64,000 nucleotides of DNA from Chryseobacterium sp. Leaf405 (GTDB taxonomy: Bacteria > Bacteroidota > Bacteroidia > Flavobacteriales > Weeksellaceae). Every line of letters starts with the position of its first letter. The stretch's first letter is position 1. The position numbers and the translations under genes are program-made. The stretch covers positions 68,600 through 132,599 of the forward strand of contig NZ_LMQN01000021.1 of NCBI RefSeq assembly GCF_001425355.1, written 5' to 3'. The notes below the pieces were generated by a model that was given only the letters and a program-made list of their open reading frames with translations, did not search any database and had not been told where the DNA came from. Positions 1 to 7,705 of this stretch are shown one piece after another.

Positions 1-339
1 TTGGTAAGTTTAGGTGAACCGGAAGCTGATAAATGTTTCACTCCGGAAGAACAGTTGGAAAAATGGCAGGATTCTTTGTACAATCACAGAAAAATGCCGA
101 AGGATTTCCCTGCACCTTTCTTAGCGGAAGATGAAAAATTATTAGAATTAAGACATAAAAACTTAGAGATTGCGAAACAGTCTTTCTTAGATAATTTGAA
201 AAGATTCTCAATTTATTACAAAGAAAATCCGCAAGCAGAACACATGAATTTTGTGTTTGGAAAACTGAACAAAGAGATGTGGGAGTTAATTCATAAAAAA
301 CATTTTACGCATCATTTTGAACAGTTTGGATTGATTTAA
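1..339 (+). CDS. DUF1569 family protein, C-terminal part (partial)
   Basis: The reading frame is open at the left edge, so the true start lies outside the window and the first TTG is not a chosen start. The visible 112 residues, with the ending HHFEQFGLI and the internal HMNFVFGKLNKEMW segment, resemble the C-terminal half of DUF1569 proteins, which have a DinB-like four-helix fold. No enzymatic function is established for the family. The gene ends at a TAA and is followed within 25 bp by a strong intrinsic terminator, so it is the last gene of its transcript. The family call rests on recognition of the sequence pattern only. Confidence 0.6.
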   Translation: MVSLGEPEADKCFTPEEQLEKWQDSLYNHRKMPKDFPAPFLAEDEKLLELRHKNLEIAKQSFLDNLKRFSIYYKENPQAEHMNFVFGKLNKEMWELIHKKHFTHHFEQFGLI

Positions 340-362
340 TTTAAATAAAATATCAATTTATG

Positions 363-395
363 ATCCCTTTTAGTTTTACTGAAAGGGATTTTTTA
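363..395 (+). terminator. intrinsic terminator after the DUF1569 gene
   Basis: Arms ATCCCTTT and AAAGGGAT with an 11-nt loop are followed directly by a T run. It separates the DUF1569 gene from the lipoprotein gene at 409. Confidence 0.8.
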
Positions 396-408
396 TTAAC
401 TTTTTAAA

Positions 409-1131
409 ATGAATCTAAAAACTAATGTCTATACTTATTTACTCCAATTTCTATTGGGAATTGCTTGCATTTCCTGTTCACAAAATAAAAGTATAAACGC
501 TTATTTTTCGGAAGAAAAATTTGTCGATAGTATGAATATTGGCTTAAAAGGGAAAACTAAAGTTGAGATTGAAAAATTTCGAAATGATAGTACACAAGAT
601 AATATGATTATTTTAAACTTTTATGAACAAGACAGTGTTTGGAATTATAAAACACAGAAAAACATTGGAAATATATGGAGACAAATTAACAGATTCTATT
701 TTGATAAAGATGGAATTACAGGTATAGGTGCTAAAATTTCAGATTTTAATAATGATGGTTTTAAAGATCTTACTTATCAAAGTGGTATTGCGGGCAGAGG
801 TGGGAATGCAATTCAAACATTATTTATCTATGATCCAAAAAGCAAGAACTTCATTCATATTAAAAATTCAGATCATTACCCGAATTTGAGCTATAATCCA
901 AAACTAAACTGTATCAATTCTGTAATACTTACAGGATCTACCACTACAAGTTTTCTTAAAATTAATAACGATTCTCTAGATGAGTTTGCAAGAGTAGATG
1001 TTTCAGATTCTATTTTAGTAACAGAGAAAGACGCTGTTGGGAATTTTAAAATTATTGAAAAGAAAAAGTTTGAGGGTAATGATATTGATTTTTATAACGT
1101 ATTTCGAAATTATAAACCTCTTGAATACTAA
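409..1131 (+). CDS. putative lipoprotein of unknown function with a VCBS/FG-GAP-like stretch
   Basis: The 240-residue product begins with a hydrophobic signal (about residues 5-22) ending in Cys-containing IACISCSQ, consistent with a lipoprotein signal peptide. A middle stretch reads ISDFNNDGFKDLTYQSG, an Asp/Asn-rich calcium-loop type sequence like that in VCBS/FG-GAP repeats. Such loops occur in surface-exposed proteins. I do not recognise a specific family. The ATG at 409 follows a terminator, so the gene probably has its own promoter. It may be cotranscribed with the SUKH gene that starts 21 bp downstream. Confidence 0.65.
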   Translation: MNLKTNVYTYLLQFLLGIACISCSQNKSINAYFSEEKFVDSMNIGLKGKTKVEIEKFRNDSTQDNMIILNFYEQDSVWNYKTQKNIGNIWRQINRFYFDKDGITGIGAKISDFNNDGFKDLTYQSGIAGRGGNAIQTLFIYDPKSKNFIHIKNSDHYPNLSYNPKLNCINSVILTGSTTTSFLKINNDSLDEFARVDVSDSILVTEKDAVGNFKIIEKKKFEGNDIDFYNVFRNYKPLEY

Positions 1132-1152
1132 AGCAAATAATTACAAAATATT

Positions 1153-1689
1153 ATGGAACAACAATTTTTCAAAGACTTCGACTTTGCCGGTTTCTGGAAT
1201 GAAAGCAGTTATTCGGAAAGAGATTATATCGAAGAATTTCCCGATGATGAAATGATAACTTCAATTGAGCAAGAATTAGGGTACAAACTTCCTGCATCTT
1301 ATATCGAATTAATGAGAATTCAAAACGGAGGCTTAGTTGATAAATCCTGTTTTCCAACAACTGAAAACAATTCCTGGGCAGACGATCACGTTGCCATTAC
1401 GGGAATTATGGGAATCGGGCGGGAAAAAACCTATTCTGTATGTGGAGAATTGGGGAGTCAGTTTATGATCGACGAATGGGGATATCCGGCAGACGGAGTT
1501 TATATTGCAGACTGTCCTTCAGCCGGTCACGATATGATTCTTCTGGATTATTCAAAATGTGGAAAAAACGGAGAGCCCGAAGTAATGCATGTTGATCAGG
1601 AAGATGATTATAGGAAAATTTTTCTGGCAAAGGATTTTGAAACTTTTATTAAAGGATTAAAAGACGAAGAAGAATTTGAGACAGAATAA
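1153..1689 (+). CDS. SMI1/KNR4 (SUKH-1) family protein
   Basis: The 178-residue product carries the SUKH hallmarks: a conserved acidic helix (IEQELGYKLPASYIELMRIQNGG, about residues 38-60), a central IxGIxGIG segment, and a C-terminal SAGHDMILLDYS...GEPEVMHVDQE strand region. SUKH proteins are best known as immunity proteins of bacterial polymorphic toxins, although some have other roles. No toxin gene is adjacent here; the next genes encode a DUF4241 protein and a uracil-DNA-glycosylase-like protein. It is probably a cytoplasmic immunity-type protein that has been separated from its toxin, but that is inference from the family. Confidence 0.8.
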   Translation: MEQQFFKDFDFAGFWNESSYSERDYIEEFPDDEMITSIEQELGYKLPASYIELMRIQNGGLVDKSCFPTTENNSWADDHVAITGIMGIGREKTYSVCGELGSQFMIDEWGYPADGVYIADCPSAGHDMILLDYSKCGKNGEPEVMHVDQEDDYRKIFLAKDFETFIKGLKDEEEFETE

Positions 1690-1740
1690 ATAAACTGTAC
1701 CTTTAATTATTAATTCAACCTAATTTAAAATATTATAAAA

Positions 1741-2523
1741 ATGAACGAAAACTGGATGCAGAAGTATGAAGAAGTAAAAGATATTTTGGTTTGTCCGACT
1801 GACTTGGAAACTTACTTTACTTCAGATGAAATTGCAGGGCAGCAATTAGAAACGATGAAAATCGGAAATGTTTCTCTTCCATCGGGAAAAGTTGTGGTAA
1901 GAGATCCTCTTGTTTCTCTGAACGGAAATCAGTCTCCATATTTTATTCAGGCTCCGAAAGGGAATTTCCCAGTGACAATCGCCGTGGTAAAATCTGAAGA
2001 CTGGGGTGACCGTTATGCTGTGGTAAAAGTTGAATTTACAAAAGAAAAACCTGTTATTTATAGGGAAGCTTTAGTCGGGATTGAAGAACTGGAAGACGTA
2101 ACCGAAGACGATTTTTTTGGATTTGGAGTGGATGCCGGTTTAGGCTGTATCACCGATGCGGAAGTACTTCCTTTTGTGGATAAGTTTGTAGATGAATCAG
2201 ATGTCGACAATATGTACGATGATTATTTTGCCGAACTTTTTGAACAAAGCTATAGGGATAATCCCAACAATCAGAGAGAGGCAGGTGACTGGATCAACTG
2301 GATAGTTCCAAATACCGAGTATCAGATTCCGATGTTTGCCAGTGGTTTTGGGGATGGTACTTATCCTGTGTATTTCGGGTATGATGCTAATGAAAATGTT
2401 TGTGGTTTATACATTCAGTTTATTGATATTGAATTGGCTTTAAGCGAAGAAGGTGATGACGAAGACTATGATGACGATGATAGTGATGATCAACCTGAAA
2501 ATTTCGTTTTTCTTAAAGACTAA
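1741..2523 (+). CDS. DUF4241 domain-containing protein
   Basis: The 260-residue protein matches the DUF4241 pattern: LPSGKVVVRDPLVSL near residues 47-62, PFTIAVV-like PVTIAVV, and a C-terminal GFGDGTYPVYFGYD motif where the family has a conserved GxGDGxYP turn. The last 25 residues before the end are strongly acidic (EEGDDEDYDDDDSDD). The function is unknown. DUF4241 genes often lie beside SUKH or other immunity-type genes, as here (51 bp after the SUKH gene), so a role in toxin immunity is possible but not shown. The next gene starts 2 bp after its stop, so the two are almost certainly cotranscribed. Confidence 0.8.
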   Translation: MNENWMQKYEEVKDILVCPTDLETYFTSDEIAGQQLETMKIGNVSLPSGKVVVRDPLVSLNGNQSPYFIQAPKGNFPVTIAVVKSEDWGDRYAVVKVEFTKEKPVIYREALVGIEELEDVTEDDFFGFGVDAGLGCITDAEVLPFVDKFVDESDVDNMYDDYFAELFEQSYRDNPNNQREAGDWINWIVPNTEYQIPMFASGFGDGTYPVYFGYDANENVCGLYIQFIDIELALSEEGDDEDYDDDDSDDQPENFVFLKD

Positions 2524-2525
2524 AT

Positions 2526-3212
2526 ATGAATAAAACTTTTGCTGAAGAAGTTGTAGAATTTAATCAGAACTTGAAATATTCTGGGAAATTACCGGATGAT
2601 TTTCAGGTTTTAAACCCGTATTGGGATAATCCTGAAACATTGGTTGTCATGCAGAGGTTCTATGAAAAATATTATAATGATTCAGAGCAAAGGAAATTCT
2701 TAATAGGCATCAATCCGAGTCGTCATGGAGCAGGAGTTACAGGAGTTCCGTTCACCGATACAAAACGTCTGGAAAGTGTCTGCGGAATTAAAATGGAATC
2801 TGCTTATACGCATGAAGTTTCTTCGGTTTTTATCTACGATATGATTTCAGAATATGGCGGAGCGGAAGAATTTTACAAAGATGTTTATATCAATTCTCCG
2901 TTTCCTCTGGCAATTGTAAGAAAATCAAAAGGAAGCTGGATTAATGCCAATTATTACGATGATAAAGAATTGTTCAATGATGTAAAAGATTTTATGATTG
3001 ATTCTTTGAAGAAACACCTCAGTTTAAATCTCGATACTTCCGAAGTATTTATTTTAGGAAAAAAGAATGCAGATTTTATTTCAAAATTAAATAAAGAGGC
3101 CAATCTTTTTGAAAGAATGACCGTGTTGGAGCATCCAAGATATATTCAGCAATATAAATCGAAAGAGAAAAAATTGTATATCGACAAGTATATTTTAGCC
3201 TTGAAAAAATAA
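2526..3212 (+). CDS. SMUG2-type uracil-DNA glycosylase family protein (DUF4918)
   Basis: The 228-residue protein has the two signature regions of the SMUG2/DUF4918 branch of uracil-DNA glycosylases. GINPSRHGAGVTGVPFTD at about residues 59-76 is the active-site/water-activating loop, and LEHPRYIQQY near residue 203 is the His-containing minor-groove loop. Family members remove uracil or oxidised pyrimidines from DNA in base excision repair. It overlaps no neighbour but starts 2 bp after the DUF4241 gene, so the two genes share a transcript that ends at the terminator at 3216. Confidence 0.75.
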   Translation: MNKTFAEEVVEFNQNLKYSGKLPDDFQVLNPYWDNPETLVVMQRFYEKYYNDSEQRKFLIGINPSRHGAGVTGVPFTDTKRLESVCGIKMESAYTHEVSSVFIYDMISEYGGAEEFYKDVYINSPFPLAIVRKSKGSWINANYYDDKELFNDVKDFMIDSLKKHLSLNLDTSEVFILGKKNADFISKLNKEANLFERMTVLEHPRYIQQYKSKEKKLYIDKYILALKK

Positions 3213-3215
3213 AAA

Positions 3216-3242
3216 ATCCCCTGAAGATACTTCGGGGGATTT
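3216..3242 (+). terminator. intrinsic terminator after the glycosylase gene
   Basis: The hairpin ATCCCCTGAAG-ATA-CTTCGGGGGAT (one bulge) is followed by TTAT. It closes the transcript that begins upstream of 1153. Confidence 0.7.
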
Positions 3243-3337
3243 ATCACACTTATGTATTAGAATCTTTCAGGATACAATCATATGAATATTATTGTATCAA
3301 AAGGTTTAATGGTTATTAGTTCTTTTTTGATAAGTTC

Positions 3338-4165
3338 TTATTGCTTAATGATCTTATAAGATTCGGAAGGAGACTTTATGATATAATTTCCTGTTGGCAA
3401 TTCTGAAATATCGGCTTCATTTTCACCTTTTCTAGCTTCGATGGTTTTCACCAACTGAGCTGACTGGTTGTATACCTCCAATTTCGAATTATTCTCTGAT
3501 GTAATATATAAAGGTCCTTTCGTTGGGTTAGGATAAATATTTACTTCTTTTTTTACAGATTTTGCTTCGTTGGTTGCCAGAACAATTCCGCTGTCTTTTA
3601 CCCAGGTAAAGGCATCGAGACCTCCATAAGTATAAGCTCCGCCCAGTGTTATCTGAAGCTGATCTATCACAATATTACTGTAGTTCTGCCCGTTCAGGTT
3701 GGTCAGATCAATAAGCGTATATCCATTTGTAGCTCCAAGAGAGGTGACAAATCCTGTCGTTTTGGTTTGCGTATACTTTGTAACACCGGATAATTTTCCT
3801 GTGATGGTAAGTGTTCCGACAACAGCTTGGTTCAGGGTGGTATTAGATAAGAATATCCAGAATCTGTTTACTTTAAACAAATTAGAGGTAGTTTTTATAC
3901 TGAATGACGCGCCTGTAGCAATATTTCCCGTTCCGGAATTATCGATATATCTGTTGTCATTAGCTGTTCCGCTCCATCCTGTTCCGGGATAATTTCCCTG
4001 GATATCAAACCCACCTACGTGGGAAATGATGTTGAAAATCACTCCATTATCCGTGAAGCTGGTACTTCCGTGACTTTCAGTTTCAAATAATTCTGTACTG
4101 GTCTGTCCAAATGAGAAAATCGAAATGAAAAGACTACAGATTGTAAAGAGTAAGGTACTTTTCAT
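3338..4165 (-). CDS. secreted protein with type IX secretion sorting domain (T9SS type A)
   Basis: The 275-residue product starts with a signal peptide (MKSTLLFTICSLFISIFSFG, cleavage likely before QTS). Residues about 25-195 form a beta-rich domain with many Gly, Thr and Asn residues and no recognised catalytic motif. The C-terminal 75 residues are a type A T9SS sorting domain: VNIYPNPTKGPLYI, then LEVYNQSAQLVKTIEA, then LPTGNYIIK. The protein is therefore exported by Sec and then through the T9SS, whose SprA translocon is encoded at 55708. The function of the mature part is unknown. It lies 29 bp after the tail-collar gene on the same strand and may be cotranscribed with it. Confidence 0.85.
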   Translation of the reverse strand: MKSTLLFTICSLFISIFSFGQTSTELFETESHGSTSFTDNGVIFNIISHVGGFDIQGNYPGTGWSGTANDNRYIDNSGTGNIATGASFSIKTTSNLFKVNRFWIFLSNTTLNQAVVGTLTITGKLSGVTKYTQTKTTGFVTSLGATNGYTLIDLTNLNGQNYSNIVIDQLQITLGGAYTYGGLDAFTWVKDSGIVLATNEAKSVKKEVNIYPNPTKGPLYITSENNSKLEVYNQSAQLVKTIEARKGENEADISELPTGNYIIKSPSESYKIIKQ

Positions 4166-4194
4166 AATTTTTAGGTTTTAAATTTTTAGTTTTT

Positions 4195-4737
4195 TTATGA
4201 TCTTGAAGGGTAAATCCCTGAAGTGCAAATAATATAGTTGATCCCCAGGTAAGGCGACATATTATTTACCGGTTGATTGCCCCCTGTAAACGTCACGGAA
4301 GCTGCATCAATAACAGTATTCGGAGCATCATCTACAAAGCTTGGCACCGCCGTAAAGTCTCTTCCTACCGTAGTTCCTGATACAGCAAGTGATGAAGCTG
4401 CAGAGGGTGTTGAAGAAGTTGCATTCACGTTGGATACTCTTAGCTGACTCATGATCGGAGGTAAGTTTTGGCTAAGAATTGTTGTCGTTGGCGATCCGCC
4501 TTCTTCTCCAAGAAGAACATTCATTCCTGTAGTAGAGTTTCCTGCGCCGATAGGTGCACGCCCGTTCAGGTTGGGTAAGGCAAAAGTTGTGGTGCCGTTT
4601 CCTCCGTAAGTCATTCCCAGAAGCGAAAAAAGAGCCTGGTTTTGTGCAATACTTAATATTGCTCCGTTGCAGAACAAATAGCCTTTCGGTGCAAAGTTAC
4701 CGGCGAACATTTTAATGGTTCCTAAATATTCATCCAT
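4195..4737 (-). CDS. phage tail-collar / microcystin-dependent family protein (copy 2)
   Basis: The 180-residue protein contains the tail-collar domain: MDEYLGTIKMFAGNFAPKGYLFCNGAILSIAQN at the N-terminus, TYGGNGTTTFALPNLNGRAPIGAG in the middle, and NMSPYLGINYIICTSGIYPSRS at the end. These motifs are shared by phage tail fibre collar domains and by bacterial 'microcystin-dependent protein' (MdpB) homologues, whose role is not established. There is no signal peptide. It is a tandem paralogue of the gene at 4773, with the N- and C-terminal motifs nearly identical and the central Ser/Thr/Asn-rich part diverged. Confidence 0.85.
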   Translation of the reverse strand: MDEYLGTIKMFAGNFAPKGYLFCNGAILSIAQNQALFSLLGMTYGGNGTTTFALPNLNGRAPIGAGNSTTGMNVLLGEEGGSPTTTILSQNLPPIMSQLRVSNVNATSSTPSAASSLAVSGTTVGRDFTAVPSFVDDAPNTVIDAASVTFTGGNQPVNNMSPYLGINYIICTSGIYPSRS

Positions 4738-4772
4738 GATATTTAATTTTTGGTTATTAATACTGGTTTTAA

Positions 4773-5324
4773 TTATGGTCTTGAAGGGTAAATTCCTTCT
4801 ACACAGATGATATAGTTCATTCCTAAATACGGAGACATATTATTAATCGGGATGTTTGCTCCTATGAACATCACAGATTGTGGGTTTATTGTCACCTTTG
4901 TAGAAGGATCTGCATTATCTATAAAACTTGGCACCGCTGTAAAGTCTCTTCCTACGGTAGTTCCCGATACTGCTATAGATGAATTTAGAGAAGGTGAAGA
5001 TGAAGTCGCATTAGAATTTGAAACCTTCAGTTGGCTTGCAAAACTTGGTAGGTTAGCTGTTAAAATTGTATTTTGCGTTGTTCCTGCCTCTTCTCCTAAT
5101 TTATAGGTTTGTCCCGTATTGGCAGTTCCGGCTCCGATAGGCGCACGCCCGTTAAGATTTGGTAAAGCAAAAGTAGTGATACCGTCACCTCCATAAGTGG
5201 TTCCTAAAAGTGAGAAAAGCGCTGAGTTTTGAGCAATGCTTAAAAGCGCTCCGTTGCAGAACATAAAGCCTCTTGGCGCAAAGTTTCCTGCAAAAGATTT
5301 AATTACTCCGATCATTTCTTCCAT
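4773..5324 (-). CDS. phage tail-collar / microcystin-dependent family protein (copy 1)
   Basis: This is the first gene of the minus-strand group; its 183 residues repeat the architecture of the gene at 4195 (MFCNGALLSIAQN..., TYGGDGITTFALPNLNGRAPIGAG, NMSPYLGMNYIICVEGIYPSRP). Tandem copies of this family are common in Bacteroidetes, and no other phage structural gene lies nearby, so this is not part of a visible prophage. Its 5' leader (5325-5388 on the minus strand) carries a structured motif also found in front of two double-glycine peptide genes at 38829 and 41591, which suggests shared post-transcriptional or transcriptional control. Confidence 0.85.
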   Translation of the reverse strand: MEEMIGVIKSFAGNFAPRGFMFCNGALLSIAQNSALFSLLGTTYGGDGITTFALPNLNGRAPIGAGTANTGQTYKLGEEAGTTQNTILTANLPSFASQLKVSNSNATSSSPSLNSSIAVSGTTVGRDFTAVPSFIDNADPSTKVTINPQSVMFIGANIPINNMSPYLGMNYIICVEGIYPSRP

Positions 5325-5352
5325 GGTTAATATTTTTTCAGTTTTTAATAAA

Positions 5353-5388
5353 TTCCTACTCTATTTTTGGCTTTTCGGATTTCGCCGT
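5353..5388 (-). promoter_or_regulatory. conserved leader motif, copy A (candidate structured RNA element)
   Basis: In the sense (minus) direction the leader reads GGC, a 12-nt loop GAAATCCGAAAA, then GCC, six nucleotides, and AGAGTAGGAA. It ends 28 nt before the ATG at 5324. The same pattern with different but still pairing stem bases occurs at 38849-38880 and 41612-41645. Confidence 0.55.
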
Positions 5389-5783
5389 TATCTTATAAAT
5401 AGTTAAATTTTTTGTGTTATTTAACTGTTCAAAGAAACAACTTAAAAGAAAACTGCAATAGAGTAGAAAATACTAAATTCAAAATTACGTATTTCTACGG
5501 TACGGTGAATTCTTTTTGAAAAATTATTTTATATTTTTTAATTTATATCTATTTATAGTGCGAAAATAATATCGTTTATCGATTTTGTTTGTATATTTAA
5601 TAGTGGTAAATTTTTATTATGTTAAAAATAATGATCCGTTTCATGACAGTTTTACAAGCAAATTCTTTACGATGTCTATAAAATATTAGATATTGATGAG
5701 CCAAAATTCATTAAATTTATACTTACAATGACCGCTGAAAGTTTCGTATTTAGTACTTTTGTATAAATCCAATTAAACTAAAA
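5389..5783. other. intergenic region between divergent tail-collar and enoyl-CoA hydratase genes
   Basis: The 395 bp are very AT-rich and hold no convincing gene. On the plus strand TACTTTTG at 5754-5761 fits the TAnnTTTG -7 element about 22 bp before the ATG at 5784. No good -33 element was found for it. The minus-strand transcript of the tail-collar genes must also start here. Confidence 0.5.
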
Positions 5784-6548
5784 ATGAACGAATTCGTAGT
5801 TTCAGAAATTAAAAATAATATCGCCGAAATCACTTTCGGAACTCCAAAAAGTAATGCCCTCCCTGGAGCTATTCTTGAAAAATTAGCCCAGACTATTTTG
5901 GATGAAGGTGCAAAAGATGAGGTAAAAGCAATTTTGTTAAAAAGTGAAGGTGAAAAAGCTTTCTGTGCAGGGGCAAGTTTTGATGAGCTTTTAGCGATCG
6001 AAGAACTGCAGGCTTCTACAAAATTCTTTGGCGGTTTTGCAAAAGTTCTGAATGCGATGAGAAACTGCGGTAAAATTGTTGTAGTTAGAGTTCAGGGAAA
6101 AACAACTGGAGGTGGAGTAGGTTTGGCGTGTGGTGCTGATTACTGCTTTGCAACGAAAGATTCTGCTTTGGCTTTAACGGAGATCAATCTGGGAATCGGA
6201 CCATTTGTGATCGGACCTTATGTAGAAAGAAAAATCGGAAAATCTCAGTTTGCTGCAATGGCTATTGATGCAGATTTCAGATCGGCAGACTGGGCAGAAC
6301 AACATAATGTATATCACTCGGTTTCTGATAATATTGAGGAAATGGATGTTAAATTAGAGAAATTTATGCAAACATTAGCTTCAAGAAGCAGTGATGCTTT
6401 AGCCTTAATCAAAAAAGTTTCGTGGGAAGGGACAGATCATTTCAATGAATTGATGCCCGCAAGAATTCACATGAGTGCAAGTTTGATTCTTGAAGATTCT
6501 GCAAAGAAAAGCATTGAATCTATTAAAGAGAGATTGAGAGCAAAATAA
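5784..6548 (+). CDS. enoyl-CoA hydratase/isomerase family protein
   Basis: The 254-residue protein has the crotonase fold signatures: AFCAGASFDELLAIEE (oxyanion-hole region, about residues 67-82) and the long VVRVQGKTTGGGVGLACGADYCFAT motif (about residues 99-123), followed by LTEINLGIGP with the Glu often used in catalysis. It should act on acyl-CoA thioesters in the cytoplasm, for example in fatty-acid or phenylacetate-type breakdown. The exact substrate cannot be read from the sequence. It is a single-gene transcript with its own -7 element and terminator. Confidence 0.85.
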   Translation: MNEFVVSEIKNNIAEITFGTPKSNALPGAILEKLAQTILDEGAKDEVKAILLKSEGEKAFCAGASFDELLAIEELQASTKFFGGFAKVLNAMRNCGKIVVVRVQGKTTGGGVGLACGADYCFATKDSALALTEINLGIGPFVIGPYVERKIGKSQFAAMAIDADFRSADWAEQHNVYHSVSDNIEEMDVKLEKFMQTLASRSSDALALIKKVSWEGTDHFNELMPARIHMSASLILEDSAKKSIESIKERLRAK

Positions 6549-6572
6549 TTTCAATCATCTAAAATTAAATAT

Positions 6573-6601
6573 AGCCGTTGAAATTTTCAGCGGCTTTTTT
6601 G
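6573..6601 (+). terminator. intrinsic terminator after the enoyl-CoA hydratase gene
   Basis: The arms AGCCGTTGAAA and TTTCAGCGGCT (one G-T pair) are followed by six or more T residues. Confidence 0.8.
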
Positions 6602-6637
6602 TTTAATAAAAATCTTTCTACATTTTTGAAAAAATAG

Positions 6638-6679
6638 TTTGCAGTTTAAAAATAAATAATAACTTTGTATTTCAAAGTT
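6638..6679 (+). promoter_or_regulatory. promoter overlapped by palindromic operator, copy 1
   Basis: TTTG at 6638-6641 and TAACTTTG at 6660-6667 are spaced 18 bp apart, the Bacteroidetes -33/-7 arrangement. The -7 element forms the left arm of the palindrome AACTTTG-TATTT-CAAAGTT (6661-6679). A repressor bound there would block the promoter. The same palindrome recurs at 7662-7680. Confidence 0.65.
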
Positions 6680-6685
6680 CTTTTT

Positions 6686-7303
6686 ATGGATTCAAAAAAC
6701 TATCACGAAGACTTATCACATATTCGTTCTATGATGGAGCGTTCTTCCAGATTTATTTCACTGAGCGGGTTGTCCGGAGTTGTTGCTGGTTTGGCAGCGC
6801 TTATTGGTGCCTGTTATGTGTATGTTGTTTTTCAGAGAGAGGGAATTAACTATTTTGATGGTAACAGAAATATCTTTAGTCCGGCTTTAGTTCGTGAATT
6901 GGTTATTATTGGAACTTTGATCCTTTTTGTTGCTGTTCTCAGCGGATATTTTTTCACAGCGAATAAAAGCAAAAAGAAAGGGCTTAAAATCTGGGATGCT
7001 ACAACCAAACGACTGTTATTCACATTTTGTGTTCCTTTAATCACGGGTGGATTGGTTTGTTTAGCACTTTTATACCATCACTTTTTTGTTTTGGTAGCAC
7101 CCGCAACATTGATTTTTTATGGATTGGCTTTAGTAAATGCCGAAAGATATACTTTAACAGACGTAAAATACTTAGGATATTGTCAGATTGCTTTAGGATC
7201 ACTTTCCATATTTTTCTTAGGATGGGGATTGTTGTTTTGGGCGTTTGGCTTTGGAGTTCTGCATATTGTTTACGGATTGATAATGCATAAAAAATATAAG
7301 TAA
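6686..7303 (+). CDS. four- to six-helix membrane protein of unknown function
   Basis: I chose the ATG at 6686; an in-frame TTG at 6665 lies inside the promoter palindrome and is unlikely to be used. The roughly 205-residue product begins with a soluble stretch (MDSKNYHEDLSHIRSMMERSSRF), then about six hydrophobic segments. No catalytic motif is visible. In Bacteroidetes such proteins are commonly encoded directly before a small winged-helix regulator, as here (gene at 7350). The matching operators in front of this gene and of the phosphoesterase gene suggest that this regulator controls both. Confidence 0.7.
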   Translation: MDSKNYHEDLSHIRSMMERSSRFISLSGLSGVVAGLAALIGACYVYVVFQREGINYFDGNRNIFSPALVRELVIIGTLILFVAVLSGYFFTANKSKKKGLKIWDATTKRLLFTFCVPLITGGLVCLALLYHHFFVLVAPATLIFYGLALVNAERYTLTDVKYLGYCQIALGSLSIFFLGWGLLFWAFGFGVLHIVYGLIMHKKYK

Positions 7304-7349
7304 ACATTTTACCATTCGGATATTCCAACCTTTTATTTATTTCTTAACT

Positions 7350-7640
7350 ATGATCAATATAAATCAACTCAACAAAGAATTCGAAAGCCGTGTAAGATTG
7401 GGCATTATGTCCATTCTGATGGTCAACGACTGGGTTGATTTTTCGGAAATGAAAAACCTGCTGGAAATTACAGACGGTAATCTGGCGAGTCATAGCAATG
7501 CGTTAGAAAAAGTTGGATATATTGAGGTTAAAAAAGAGTTTGTAGGTAAAAAACCGAGAACATCGTATCGGGTAACCCAAAGTGGAAGAGAAGCTTTTAC
7601 AGAACACATTAATGCATTAGAAAAATTAATAGGCAGGTAA
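7350..7640 (+). CDS. winged-helix DNA-binding transcriptional regulator (PF13601-like)
   Basis: The 96-residue protein is one winged-helix domain: LNKEFESRVRLGIMSILMVNDWVDFSEMK, then recognition-helix region LEITDGNLASHSNALEKVGYIEVKKEF, then the wing GKKPRTSYRVTQSGREAF and a short C-terminal dimerisation helix. This is the pattern of the small MarR/ArsR-like 'winged helix DNA-binding' family found in many Bacteroidetes. It is probably a dimeric autoregulator that recognises the palindromes at 6661 and 7662. That target assignment is inference from position. Confidence 0.85.
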   Translation: MININQLNKEFESRVRLGIMSILMVNDWVDFSEMKNLLEITDGNLASHSNALEKVGYIEVKKEFVGKKPRTSYRVTQSGREAFTEHINALEKLIGR

Positions 7641-7660
7641 AAGTATATTTTTTTGTTTTT

Positions 7661-7680
7661 TAACTTTGTAATTCAAAGTT
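7661..7680 (+). promoter_or_regulatory. promoter -7 element with palindromic operator, copy 2
   Basis: TAACTTTG at 7661-7668 matches TAnnTTTG, and AACTTTG-TAATT-CAAAGTT (7662-7680) has the same arms and the same 5-bp spacer as copy 1. It lies 26 bp upstream of the phosphoesterase ATG. I could not see a good -33 element here. Confidence 0.6.
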
Positions 7681-7705
7681 CTTTGTTTAATGATAATTAA
7701 ATGTA

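Noticed and set aside
4852..5106. Plus-strand ORF opposite the tail-collar gene
   Set aside because: It is antisense to a well-supported gene with family motifs; codon periodicity belongs to the minus strand.
6665..6685. TTG start for the membrane protein gene
   Set aside because: It lies within the promoter/operator palindrome; the ATG at 6686 fits better.
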